Below, one piece after another: positions 50,396-60,456 of a stretch of DNA of 64,000 bases (position 1 is its first letter; every line of letters begins with the position of its first letter). The DNA comes from Pseudolabrys sp963742345. GTDB taxonomy: Bacteria > Pseudomonadota > Alphaproteobacteria > Rhizobiales > Xanthobacteraceae. The notes under the pieces are model-generated. The model was given only the letters and a program-made list of their open reading frames with translations, searched no databases and was not told where the DNA came from. The translations under genes were made by a program, and so were the position numbers. Where the stretch lies: contig CAVULO010000015.1 of assembly GCA_963742345.1 (NCBI GenBank), forward strand, positions 248,001 to 312,000. Reading direction: 5' to 3'.

Positions 50396-53300
50396 ATGAG
50401 ACTGCGCGGAAAAGCAGGCGGAAAAGCAGTTAAACCGCAACGCCGCAAGACGTTGAGGAGCCGCAATACAGCGAAGGCCGCTCGTCGTCGCAAGTCATCC
50501 ACTATCCATGCGATCGACAGGGTTGCGCTGCTCACCCGTGAGCGGGATGAGGCGCTGGAACAGCAGACCGCAAGCGCCGACGTGCTCCAAATCATTTCGT
50601 CATCGCCGGGCGAGCTGGGACCGGTCTTCAATGCGGTGATCGAGAATGCCACACGCCTGTGCGGCGCCGAGGTCGGCACGCTCGCGCTGTACGATGGGTC
50701 GGGCTTTCGCGGTGCTGCCGTCTATGGCCATTCTGAACGTTACGCGGATGTCGTCTCACGCTTCCACCGCGCGCCGCCAAAAACCGGGCTCGCTCGAATG
50801 GAAGAGACCCGGCGGACCGTTCAGGTGGTCGACGTGGCGGCCGAAGCGGCATATGAGGGGACCCGCCGCCTGAATCCGGACTTCGGCCGGATTCGTACGG
50901 CACTTTACGTCCCGATCGTCAAGGAGCGCGATCTCGTCGGCGCTTTCATGATCTACCGGCATGAGATCCGCTCCTTCACGGACAAGCAGGTCGCGCTGGT
51001 CGAGAACTTCGCCGCGCAAGCCATGATCGCTATAGAGAATGCGCGCCTGCTCGATGAGCTTCAGCAGCGCACCAATGATCTTTCCGAGGCGCTGGAATAT
51101 CAGACTGCAACCAGCGATGTTCTCAACGTCATTAGTCGATCGCCAAACGAGTTGCAGCCGGTGCTTGATGCAATTCTTCAGACCGCAGGGCGTCTGTGCG
51201 AGGCAGAATATGCCTGTTTCTTCAAATTACAGGACGGAAAGTATTATGTGGCGGGCGCCAACAACGCCGAGGCGGCCTACGTCAAGTTTCTCTCGGAACA
51301 TCCGATCAGCTCGGACCGTGCGTCGTGTGTCGGGCGGGCAGCGGTCGAGCGCCGCACAGTCCATATGCCAGATTGCCTCGCGGATCCCGAATACAAATCC
51401 CATGAATACCAGCGCGTTGGGAAACACCGTTCCATGCTGGGTGTGCCGCTGCTCCGCGACGGCGTACCAATCGCTGTGATTGGATTGTTACGTACCGCGG
51501 TCAAGCCGTTTACCCCCAAGCAGATCGAGCTTGTCACCACCTTTGCCGATCAGGCGATGATCGCCATCGAGAACACGCGGCTATTCGAAGCCGAAAAGCA
51601 GCGTACGCGCGAGCTTTCCGAATCGCTGGAGCAGCAGACAGCGACCTCGGAAGTCCTGAAAGTTATTTCAAGCTCACCCAGCGAATTGCAGCCAGTATTT
51701 GATATAATGCTGACAAACGTCGCGCGCATCTGCGAAGCCAAATTCGCCATCCTGTATCTCAGCGACGCTGATGCGTTCCGTGCGGTTGCCGCTACTCGCG
51801 ACGCCCCAAGCGCGTATGTTGAGGCGCGCAAGCGGGAACCTCTGCTCCGACCACCGCCGGACGCACCGCTTGGGCGCGTCGCAGCCACAAAGCAAGTTGT
51901 CCACATCGAGGACCTCGCAAAGCTGAAGTCCTATGTCGATCGCCATCCATTTGTGGTCACGGCCGTTGAACTCGGTGGATTTCGATCCACGCTTGCGGTG
52001 CCGCTGCTGAAGGAGGGCGAGCTCGTCGGTTCTATTAATATTTTTCGCCAGGAAGTTCGACCATTCAGCGATAGGCAAATCGAACTCGTTCAGAACTTCG
52101 CTGCTCAGGCCGTCATTGCTATCGAGAATACGCGGCTGCTCAGCGAGTTGCGTGAATCTCTCCAGCAGCAAACCGCCACCGCCGACGTGCTCAAAGTCAT
52201 TAGCCGCTCGACCTTTGACTTGCAGACGGTGCTGCAAACCCTCGTTAAATCAGCTGCCCGGCTCTGCGATGCCGACAAAACCAACATCACTCGTGAAAAA
52301 AATGGAGCCTTCTACCGCGCCGAGGCGTACGGATTTTCTCCCGAATTCCAGGAGTATGTCAAAGATATTCCGATTGTGGCCGAGCGGGGCTCTGCGTTCG
52401 GGCGCGCGCTCCTTGACGGTGGGGTGGTTCATATCCCCGACGTAAAGGCCGATCCGGAATACACTTTGATCGAGGCGCAGAGATTGGGCGATTATCGAAC
52501 GGTTCTCACCGTCCCGATGCTACGCGAGGGCGTTCCGATTGGCGTCCTGAGTTTGACGCGCTCGGAGGTGCGCCCGTTCACTGACAAGCAGATTGAACTC
52601 GCCACGACATTCGCCGACCAAGCCGCGATTGCAATTGAAAACGTGCGCCTTTTCGAGCGTGTCGAGGCCCGTACGCGCGAATTGGCGAAGTCACTGGAGG
52701 ACTTGCGCACCGCCCAGGATCGCCTGGTCCAGACGGAGAAGCTCGCCTCGCTCGGCCAGCTTACCGCCGGCATTGCGCACGAAATCAAGAACCCGCTCAA
52801 TTTCGTCAACAATTTTTCCGCGGTGTCAGTCGAGCTTATTGACGAATTGCGGCAGGCCCTCGCCGGAGCGAACCTCGACAAGAAGTTGCGCGTAGAGGTC
52901 AGCGAGATTGCGGATACGCTGCAAGGCAATCTCGATAAGGTCGTGCAGCATGGCAAACGCGCGGATGCGATCGTCAAGAACATGCTGCTGCATTCGCGCG
53001 AAGGCTCGGGTGAGCACCGGCCTGTCGAAATCAATACTATTGTCGAGGAGAGCCTTAGTCTTGCGTATCACGGGGCGCGGGCCGAGAAGCAGGGTTTCAA
53101 TATTACGCTGGAGAGATCTCTGGACCCCGCTGCCGGGGAGGTCGATCTGTTCCCGCAGGAGATTACCCGGGCGCTGCTCAACCTGATTTCAAATGGCTTC
53201 TACGCGGCGACCAGGCGTAAAGCGGAAGCAAAGGGGAGCGATTACGAACCCACACTTGCTGCTTCCACCAGGAGCCTCGGCGACAGTGTGGAAATCAGAA

Positions 53301-53545
53301 TCCGCGACAACGGCACCGGCATTCCGCCCGAGGTAATGGAAAGGATCTTCAATCCGTTCTTCACGACCAAGCCTGCCGGGGAGGGTACAGGGCTTGGCCT
53401 TTCCATCAGTCACGACATCATCGTCAAGCAGCATGGCGGGTCTATTGAGGTCGATACCCAGCCTGGTGCATTCACCGAGTTCAAGATCGTTCTGCCGCGC
53501 GCGGCTGCAACCATCGCTAAATCAGGAGATCGTGCGATTGGTTAG
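50396..53545 (+). CDS. Four-GAF sensor histidine kinase, copy 1
   Basis: Predicted 1049-residue soluble kinase, complete. A very basic N-terminus (RLRGKAGGKAVKPQRRKTLR) precedes four GAF units, each introduced by a near-identical linker (LEQQTATSEVLKVISSSPSE type) at about 50558, 51092, 51629 and 52157. Then DRLVQTEKLASLGQLTAG, the H box IAHEIKNPLNFVNNFS, the N box ALLNLISNGFYAATRR, and G/F boxes IRDNGTGIPPEVMERIFNPF and GEGTGLGLSISHDI. It has no transmembrane helix and no receiver domain. GAF ligands are unknown. A close paralogue lies at 57289. Confidence 0.93.
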   Translation: MRLRGKAGGKAVKPQRRKTLRSRNTAKAARRRKSSTIHAIDRVALLTRERDEALEQQTASADVLQIISSSPGELGPVFNAVIENATRLCGAEVGTLALYDGSGFRGAAVYGHSERYADVVSRFHRAPPKTGLARMEETRRTVQVVDVAAEAAYEGTRRLNPDFGRIRTALYVPIVKERDLVGAFMIYRHEIRSFTDKQVALVENFAAQAMIAIENARLLDELQQRTNDLSEALEYQTATSDVLNVISRSPNELQPVLDAILQTAGRLCEAEYACFFKLQDGKYYVAGANNAEAAYVKFLSEHPISSDRASCVGRAAVERRTVHMPDCLADPEYKSHEYQRVGKHRSMLGVPLLRDGVPIAVIGLLRTAVKPFTPKQIELVTTFADQAMIAIENTRLFEAEKQRTRELSESLEQQTATSEVLKVISSSPSELQPVFDIMLTNVARICEAKFAILYLSDADAFRAVAATRDAPSAYVEARKREPLLRPPPDAPLGRVAATKQVVHIEDLAKLKSYVDRHPFVVTAVELGGFRSTLAVPLLKEGELVGSINIFRQEVRPFSDRQIELVQNFAAQAVIAIENTRLLSELRESLQQQTATADVLKVISRSTFDLQTVLQTLVKSAARLCDADKTNITREKNGAFYRAEAYGFSPEFQEYVKDIPIVAERGSAFGRALLDGGVVHIPDVKADPEYTLIEAQRLGDYRTVLTVPMLREGVPIGVLSLTRSEVRPFTDKQIELATTFADQAAIAIENVRLFERVEARTRELAKSLEDLRTAQDRLVQTEKLASLGQLTAGIAHEIKNPLNFVNNFSAVSVELIDELRQALAGANLDKKLRVEVSEIADTLQGNLDKVVQHGKRADAIVKNMLLHSREGSGEHRPVEINTIVEESLSLAYHGARAEKQGFNITLERSLDPAAGEVDLFPQEITRALLNLISNGFYAATRRKAEAKGSDYEPTLAASTRSLGDSVEIRIRDNGTGIPPEVMERIFNPFFTTKPAGEGTGLGLSISHDIIVKQHGGSIEVDTQPGAFTEFKIVLPRAAATIAKSGDRAIG

Positions 53546-53601
53546 TTGCTTGTGTGGCTCTTAGTTGTCATATTTCGATGGTTGCGGCGGGGGCCTGAAC
53601 G

Positions 53602-53931
53602 ATGCGTAAACTCGGTATATTATTTTCATTTCTTGTTTTGGTCGGCTGCATGCCGTCGCCTGACAAAGTTGCAAAGTGTCATTTCGAAACGCAGAAGACC
53701 TATCCAACTCAATCTGTCCTCTTCTCCGCGAGGACGAGGGAGTTCATGGAGCTTTGCATGAATGCTGCGGGGTATACCTGGAGCATGGCTGGCACTAATT
53801 GCCATGGTGGGTTTACCGAGGCGGACAATCCATACATAAACCCGGCCTGCTACCAGGCAACCTGGCTATACCGAACGCAGAGCTGGCTGGGCAAAACCTT
53901 TCCCCAAATGTTTAGTAAGTATTCCCGCTAA
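53602..53931 (+). CDS. Small lipoprotein, hypothetical
   Basis: Predicted 109 residues. The signal ends in the lipobox LVLVGC, then MPSPDKVAKCHFETQKTYPT, LFSARTREFMELCMNAAGYT, GTNCHGGFTEADNPYINPAC and a basic tail. Four cysteines in the mature part suggest disulfides. No family recognised. It starts 57 bases after the first four-GAF kinase and may be cotranscribed with it. Confidence 0.7.
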   Translation: MRKLGILFSFLVLVGCMPSPDKVAKCHFETQKTYPTQSVLFSARTREFMELCMNAAGYTWSMAGTNCHGGFTEADNPYINPACYQATWLYRTQSWLGKTFPQMFSKYSR

Positions 53932-54089
53932 GGTTCATTAAAAGTCACCGCGGCGCGAAGTGGCCGACTGCAACAGCAAACTTTCCCTTGTGTGAACCAA
54001 CTCATACAGGGGAATGCCCGCTCCCTCTAAAAAAGCACAACGAGGCGAGGCGCAAAGCCAGCCTTTTTGCCAAACGAGTGGAGAGCGTC

Positions 54090-54326
54090 ATGTTGCAGAC
54101 CTTCAAGAATTGGCCCAATGCATCAGTCGGTGCGATCTGCGCCGCGGTTCTGTTTGTTGTATTTCTGCTGAGCATCGCGTCCTCGCCGGGCGCACATCGG
54201 AGGGATGTGTCCGTTGGTTCATCGCAGCCGACGAACCGTCAGACGGTCGGCGCCCTGCCGCAGCCCGGCCTGCGCGAGGAGCAATATATCGACTACACGG
54301 TCATTTTCCCGTCGAATTTGCCGTGA
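54090..54326 (+). CDS. Small single-helix membrane protein, hypothetical
   Basis: Predicted 78 residues with one membrane helix (VGAICAAVLFVVFLLSIASS) and a polar periplasmic tail ending EEQYIDYTVIFPSNLP. GGAGAG precedes the ATG at 54090; the frame is open to 53988. No family recognised. Confidence 0.55.
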   Translation: MLQTFKNWPNASVGAICAAVLFVVFLLSIASSPGAHRRDVSVGSSQPTNRQTVGALPQPGLREEQYIDYTVIFPSNLP

Positions 54327-54464
54327 GCCCAGAGCGTTGGCGTGCGGAGCGTTTTATTCAGCGTTCATGACATCGCACGTGCGCGTCGCAATGCATTCTT
54401 TGCTCACAGCCGGCGTGAGGCTTGATTAACGTCTGATGCCGGTTGCGTGCCATTTCTCACGTAC

Positions 54465-54489
54465 CGCCCGGTCGCAACCTGCTATGATT
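54465..54489 (+). promoter_or_regulatory. Candidate extended -10 promoter box upstream of receptor copy 4
   Basis: CGCCCGGTCGCAACCTGCTATGAT, where TGCTATGAT is a good extended -10 (TG-N-TATGAT). It is almost identical in wording and position to 56116-56140 upstream of receptor copy 5. Confidence 0.55.
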
Positions 54490-54523
54490 TGGCAGGCGTG
54501 GTCTTTACGGGGGCGGGGGGTAA

Positions 54524-55517
54524 ATGCGGCGGCGCGAATTCATTACCCTTGTTGGCGGCGCAGCAACAGCGTGGCCATTGGTGGCGCGCGCGCAGCAGGC
54601 CGAGCGAATGCGGCGGATCGGCGTGGCGATGGGCTACGCGGAAAACGACTCCGAAGCGCAAATCCGCCTGGCGGCATTCAAGCGAGCGCTTCTGGCATTG
54701 GGGTGGGATGAAGGCCGCAACCTGCGGATCGATTTGCGATGGACCTCTGGAGATATCGATCGCGCGTCTACATTTGCAAAAGAGCTGGTGGCACTGCACC
54801 CCGAGGTAATCCTGTCCAACACCACGCCGGTGACCGTCGCATTGCAGCGCGAGACGAAGACGATTCCGATCGTGTTCACGGCTGTATCGGATCCGGTCAG
54901 CGCCGGCTTGGTCGAGAGCCTGCCGCGTCCCGGCGGCAACGTCACCGGCTTCATCAATCTCGAGCCGACGATCGGCGGGAAGTGGCTGGATCTGCTTAAG
55001 GAGATCGCGCCCGGCGTGACCCGGATCGCCGTGATGTTCAATCCGCAGACAGCCCCATACGCGCAAATCTATATGCAATCCATGGAAGCTGCGGCGATAA
55101 AATTCGGCGTAAAGCCATTCGCGTCCCCTGTCCATCGCGAGGCCGATATTGAAGAGGTCATCGCAGGACTTGGGCGTGAGCCAGGCAGCGGTCTCATCGC
55201 CATGACGGATGGTTTCATGACCGTCCATCGCAAAACGATTGTCGAGCTGGCGATACGGCACAAGGTGCCGTTCATGTACTTCATCAGTATTGTGCCGCGG
55301 GAAGGCGGCCTGATCTCATACGGAATCGATATCACCGATATGTTCGCGCCGCTCAGCCTCCTATATCGATCGCATCTTGCGCGGCGCAAAGCCCGCCGAG
55401 CTGCCCGTGCAACTGCCGACCAAATTCGAGTTGGTGATCAATCTCAAGACTGCGAAGACGTTGGGCCTCACGGTGCCGTCACCGCTGCTCACCGGCGCCG
55501 ACGAGGTGATCGAGTGA
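54524..55517 (+). CDS. ABC_sub_bind periplasmic receptor, copy 4 (3' frameshift)
   Basis: Leader MRRREFITLVGGAATAWPLV (cut near ARAQQ), then RRIGVAMGYAENDSEAQIRL, LHPEVILSNTTPVTVALQRE, FTAVSDPVSAGLVESLPRPG with GNVTGF, and PREGGLISYGIDITDMFA. The conserved end (YIDRILRGAKPAELPVQLPT, NLKTAKTLGLTVP, DEVIE with stop 55515-55517) lies in the next frame. Removing one base near 55346-55351 restores it, giving about 330 residues. As written, the frame runs on to 55555. It stands between the two four-GAF kinases. Confidence 0.9.
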
Positions 55518-55560
55518 ATGGATTGACGCCTGTTCTTTATGAAAAAAAGAACTGAATGCG

Positions 55561-55998
55561 TCAGGGCGGAAACATCGCCTCCGCGCTGCTGCTGGCCAAG
55601 ATGTTACCCGCGGCATCGAGTGCCTGTACCGTCCAGCGATAATTGTGGCGCGCGCCTTGAGGCGGGCATGGACCTGTATATTGGATTGCCCCTCGGCTCA
55701 CTGCATCCCCAACATAGGCGATTGTTGAGCCGCCGTGGTGGAACGTCGGCATATTGAGATCGGTCATCCTGAAACTCAAACGAGTGGTGCCGGTCGGTAC
55801 GCCGCCCAGGTCAAATGACGGCGAGATCGACGAGCAGGCTGGAATGCCGAACCACGAAAACCGCAACGACAGGGACGGCCCATCGTCCGATGTTGAGCGC
55901 GAAAAATTGAAATAGAGGGCGACAACCCAAAGCGCAGCCAGCAGGATCACAGTAAACCAGAAGGCGGCTCTTCTCCCCATACGCATACTGTAGATCAC
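55561..55998 (-). CDS. Membrane-anchored protein with PEBP-like (YbhB/YbcL) pattern
   Basis: Predicted 145 residues. An N-terminal helix (AAFWFTVILLAALWVVALYF) is followed by a beta-rich domain: SLSLRFSWFGIPACSSISPS, TTRLSFRMTDLNMPTFHHGG, AIQYTGPCPPQGARHNYRWT and VQALDAAGNILASSSAE. YxGPCPPxGxxxxYxW and ALDAxG are the signature of phosphatidylethanolamine-binding-like YbhB/YbcL proteins, here with a membrane anchor. The start could be 55998, 55986 or 55980. It runs opposite to the receptor genes on both sides. Confidence 0.65.
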   Translation of the reverse strand: MIYSMRMGRRAAFWFTVILLAALWVVALYFNFSRSTSDDGPSLSLRFSWFGIPACSSISPSFDLGGVPTGTTRLSFRMTDLNMPTFHHGGSTIAYVGDAVSRGAIQYTGPCPPQGARHNYRWTVQALDAAGNILASSSAEAMFPP

Positions 55999-56115
55999 AA
56001 CCGGCTATCGAAATAGAGGCGCCGTGGCATGTCTGCGCCGGCGAGGTGGTTGGGTCCAAAGCGGACATTGAACCTGGTCAGGATCCGAACCGGTTGTGTG
56101 CAACTTCACACTCGT

Positions 56116-56140
56116 CGCCCGGTCGCAAAGTGCTAGGCTT
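56116..56140 (+). promoter_or_regulatory. Candidate extended -10 promoter box upstream of receptor copy 5
   Basis: CGCCCGGTCGCAAAGTGCTAGGCTT; twin of the box at 54465-54489. The following 38 bases also end in a G-run (CGGGGGGCAC) directly before the ATG, as in copy 4. Confidence 0.55.
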
Positions 56141-56177
56141 TAAGTATTGTACAAGGCGCGGTCCTTTCGGGGGGCAC

Positions 56178-57166
56178 ATGCGGCGGCGCGAATTCGTCAC
56201 GCTTCTAGGCGGTGCGGCAGTTTGGCCGTTGGCCGCGCTCGCGCAGCAATCCGAGCAAGTGCGGCGTATCGGTGTACTCATGAACACGGCCGCCGACGAT
56301 CGCGAGGGTCAGGCCGGAGTCGGGGCGTTTCAACAAGCCTTGCAACAACTGGGCTGGACCGTTGGCCGGAATGTGCAGTTCGACGTCCGCTGGGGCGAGA
56401 ACAACGGCGACCTTGATCGCAAATACGCAACGGAACTGATTGCTCTCGCGCCGGATGTCATCCTCGCGAGCGGCAGCCCGAGTGTGACGGCCTTGCAACA
56501 TATCACTCGCACGGTGCCGATTGTATTCGTGCGCGTCTCCGATCCGGTCGGCGGCGGTTTCGTCGATAGCCTGGCCCGCTCGGGCACTAACGCTACCGGC
56601 TTTATGCTGTTCGAATATAGTTTCAGCGGGAAATGGCTGGAACTACTCAAGCAGATCGTGCCGCAGCTCGACTCGAGCGGCTGTCCTTCGGGATTCCACC
56701 AATCGTGCCGGGATTGGGGAATTCGCCGCCATGCCAGTCTGTGGCGCCGTCGCTCGGTGTGGAGTTGCGTCCGGTCGACACACGCGATGTCGGCGACATC
56801 GAACGCGCTCTCGCAGCCTTCGCACGCACTCCGAATGGCGGCTTGATCGTCACTCCGAGCGCCTCGGTGTCGGTTTATCACGATACGATCATCGCGCTTG
56901 CGGCTCGTTTGAAGCTGCCCGCAGTCTACGGCTTTCGTTTCAACGTCTTGGACGGTGGCCTGATTTCCTACGGCCCGGATCGAATCGACCAGTTCCGGCG
57001 CGCGGCGGAATACGCCGACCGCATCCTCAAGGGCGAGAAACCAGCTGACATGCCGGTGCAGGCGCCGACGAAGTACGAGCTGGTGATCAATCTCAAAACC
57101 GCCAAGGCGCTCGGCCTCACCATGCCGCCGTCGCTGCTTGCGCGCGCCGACGAGGTGATCGAATAA
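56178..57166 (+). pseudogene. ABC_sub_bind periplasmic receptor, copy 5 (two frameshifts)
   Basis: Leader MRRREFVTLLGGAAVWPLAA, then VRRIGVLMNTAADDREGQAG, APDVILASGSPSVTALQHIT and VRVSDPVGGGFVDSLARSGT with NATGFML. Two single-base insertions (near 56670 and at CC 56734-56735) split the middle. Removing both joins KQIVPQL to TRAAVLRDSTNRAGIGEFAA and SVAPSLGVELRPVDTRDVGD, then LDGGLISYGPDRIDQF, YADRILKGEKPADMPVQAPT and DEVIE. Repaired length is about 328 residues. The kinase at 57289 begins 120 bases downstream in the same direction. Confidence 0.87.
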
Positions 57167-57288
57167 AAGGCGATACCACCGATCAACGTCTGCCGCCGGG
57201 CTAAGAGCGGACAATACGTGGTTAGATCTCCGAGTCATTCCCCTTGCGGTATGCTAGTTTGACCTGTTCTGAGCCTCGGGGGGAGGCA

Positions 57289-60200
57289 ATGAGACGGCGC
57301 AATAAAATAGGCGGCAAGGCAACCAAGAGGCAACGACGCAAGAAGACGTTGAAGCGCCTCAATGCGCCAAAGCGTTCACGTCGTCGCCATTCTCTCGCTG
57401 CCGGCAAGGAAACAAATGTCGCGCGGCTCACCCGCGAACGCGACGAGGCCCTGGAGCAACAGACCGCAACATCCGAGGTATTGCGCGTTATTTCCAGTTC
57501 ACCGGGTGAGCTGGAGCCCGTGTTCGACGCCATGCTCGAAAATGCGGTGCGCATTTGCGAGGCCAAGTTCGGCAATTTGTATATCTACGAAAAAGATTCC
57601 TTTCGCGTCGTTGCTATGCGGAATGCCCCGGCCGACTATGGCGCGCTTTGGCGGCGTGAACCCGTCCTTCTTGTCAGCCGCAGTCCGGGCACTCCGCTCG
57701 GACGCGTGGCGGCAACGAAGAAGGTCGTTCACATTGCCGATCTCACGGCAGAACAGTGCTATATCGAGCGTGAAGACCCCCGGATTGTCGCGATCGTCAA
57801 TTCTGCCGACGCTCGGACGCTGTTACTCGTGCCGCTGCTCAAGGAAGGTGAGCTAGTCGGCGCCATCGTCATTTACCGCCAAGAGGTGCGTCCGTTCGGC
57901 GATAGGCAGGTCGCTCTGCTTGAGAACTTTGCGGCCCAGGCCGTCATCGCCATCGAGAACGCGCGGCTGTTCAAGGAACTGCGTAAATCACTCCAGCAGC
58001 AGACTGCGACCTCGGAGGTACTGCAAATCATCAGCAGCTCGCCCGGCGAACTACAATCTGTCTTTCGGGCCATGCTCGAAAATGCGACCCGTATTTGCGA
58101 GGCCAAATTCGCCAATTTGTTTCTCTACGAGGATGATTCTTTTCGTATCGCCGCCCATCAGAACGCGCCCCTGGCTTACGCCGAGCGCTGGCGTCAGCAA
58201 CCGGTTCTTATAGTACGTGACAACCCGCGCAACCCACTCGCCCGCGTGGTCGCAACCAGACGTGTTGTCAACATCGCCGATCTAAAGGCCGAGCCGGCCT
58301 ATATTGAGCGCGACCCTCGCTTCGTCACCCTCGTGGAATCGGCAGGCGCTCGAAGCCACCTCGTTGTCCCGATGCTCAAGGAGGATGAACTGGTCGGTGC
58401 TATCGTCGTTTACCGCCAGGAGGTCCGTCCGTTTACCGAAAAACAGATCGAGCTGGTCAAAAACTTCGCGGCGCAAGCCGTGATCGCAATCGAAAACACG
58501 CGCTTGCTCAGCGAGTTGCGCGAATCGCTCCAACGACAGACCGCCACCGCCGACGTGCTCAAAGTTATCAGCAGTTCACCTGGCGAACTGGAGCCCGTAT
58601 TCGGGGCTATGCTGGAGAACGCGGTCCGGCTCTGCGAGGCCAGCTTCGGCAATTTATTGCTCTACGAAAACAAGTCGTTCCGGAACGTTGCTCTGCATAA
58701 CGCGCCGCAGGCTTGGGCTGCCGAACAGCAACGCAATCCGATTGCGCCTCGTCGCTCGGCACATTTTCTTTACCGTGTTGTCGATACGAAGCGGGTCATC
58801 CATATTGCCGACATCGCCGCAGAAAATCCCGATGAGCCGATCGCCAGGATTGCTGCGGCTCGGACTCTCCTTATTGTACCGATGCTTAAAGAGAACGATC
58901 TGATCGGCGTCATCGCCATCTATCGTCTCGAGGTCCGCCCGTTCAGCAATAAGCAGATAGAGCTGGTCCAGAACTTTGCCGACCAGGCCGTCATCGCCAT
59001 CGAGAACACCCGCCTGCTCAGCGAGCTGCGCGAGTCGCTCCAGCAACAGACGGCCACCGCCGACGTGCTCAAGGTCATAAGCCGGTCGACATTCGATCTG
59101 CAAACGGTGCTGAACGCGCTCGTGGAATCGGCGGCGCGGCTGTGCGAGGCGGATAGCGCTGCTATCCATCGTCCGGTAGGAAACAGCTATCCTTATGTCG
59201 CAAGCTGTGGCCTCTCGCCTGAATATAACAAGTACATGCGTGAGCGGCCGATCGTGCCAGGGCGTGGAACGGTACTTGGACGTGCCGTAACCGAACTCAA
59301 ACCCGTCCATGTGACTGACGTTGAGGCCGATCCTGAATACACTTTGATTGAAGGCCGCAGGATCGGCCAGTTCCGTACCGTACTTGGCGTACCTTTGCTG
59401 CGTGAAGGCGTGCCGATTGGTGTCATTATGCTGACGCGCAGTGCGGTGCGGCCATTCACCGACAAACAGATCGGGCTGGTCACGACCTTTGCCGACCAGG
59501 CCGCGATTGCGATTGAAAATGTTCGCCTGTTCGAAAGCGTGGAAGCCCGCACCCGCGAACTGGCAGCCTCGCTGGAGAATCTGCGCACGACACAAGATCG
59601 CCTTGTCCAGACACAAAAGCTCGCCTCGCTCGGTCAGCTCACCGCCGGCATCGCGCATGAAATGAAGAACCCGCTCAATTTCGTCAATAATTTCTCCGGG
59701 GTTTCTGCCGAGCTGGTCGGTGAGTTGCAGGAAGCCCTCACCGACGTGAGCCTCAACGAAAAGAGACGCGGTGAAATCACCGAACTGATGAACACGTTAC
59801 GCGACAACCTCGAAAAGGTGGTGCAGCACGGCAAGCGCGCGGATACGATCGTCAAGAACATGCTGCTGCACTCGCGCGAAAGCTCTGGTGAGCACCGGGC
59901 CTGTCGATATCAATGCTCTCGTTGAGGAAAGCCTCAATCTCGCCTGGCACGGAGCACGGGCCGAGAAGCAGGCTTTTGAGATCACGCTTAAACAATCCTT
60001 TGATCCGTCTGCCGGCGAAGCCGACGTCTTCCCGCAGGACATCACGCGGGCTCTTCTGAATTTGATTTCAAACGGCTTTTACGCGGCGACCAAGCGCGGC
60101 GCGGAAACAAATGGCGCCGGCTACGAGCCCATCCTTGCCGCCTCAACCAAAAACCTTGGCGATCGTGTGGAAATCACGATCCGCGATAACGGCACGGGTA

Positions 60201-60397
60201 TTCCGCCCGACGTGAAAGAAAAGATGTTCAACCCGTTCTTCACGACCAAACCGACCGGAGAGGGCACCGGCCTTGGCCTCTCCATCAGCCATGACATCAT
60301 CGTCAAGCAACATGCCGGCTCAATCGAGGTCGACACCCGGTTGGGCGAGTTCACCGAAATCAGGATTATCCTGCCCCGCACGGCTGCGTTCCTCTGA
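57289..60397 (+). CDS. Four-GAF sensor histidine kinase, copy 2 (frameshift before the ATPase domain)
   Basis: Paralogue of the kinase at 50396, about 1035 residues when repaired. A basic N-terminus (MRRRNKIGGKATKRQRRKKT) precedes four GAF units introduced by QQTATSEVL linkers near 57452, 57991, 58528 and 59038 (spacing about 539, 537, 510 bases). The H box IAHEMKNPLNFVNNFSGVS is followed by a break at a GGG (59897-59899). The first frame stops at 59925, and the ATPase half (ALLNLISNGFYAATKRG, IRDNGTGIPPDVKEKMFNPF, GEGTGLGLSISHDI) continues in the next frame to 60397. GGGGGGAGG precedes the ATG at 57289. Confidence 0.91.
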
Positions 60398-60456
60398 AAT
60401 CCGCAGGACGTGGGGCGCCCCCGCAGGCGGAATTTGGGCGCGGGCTGCGAGCGCTT

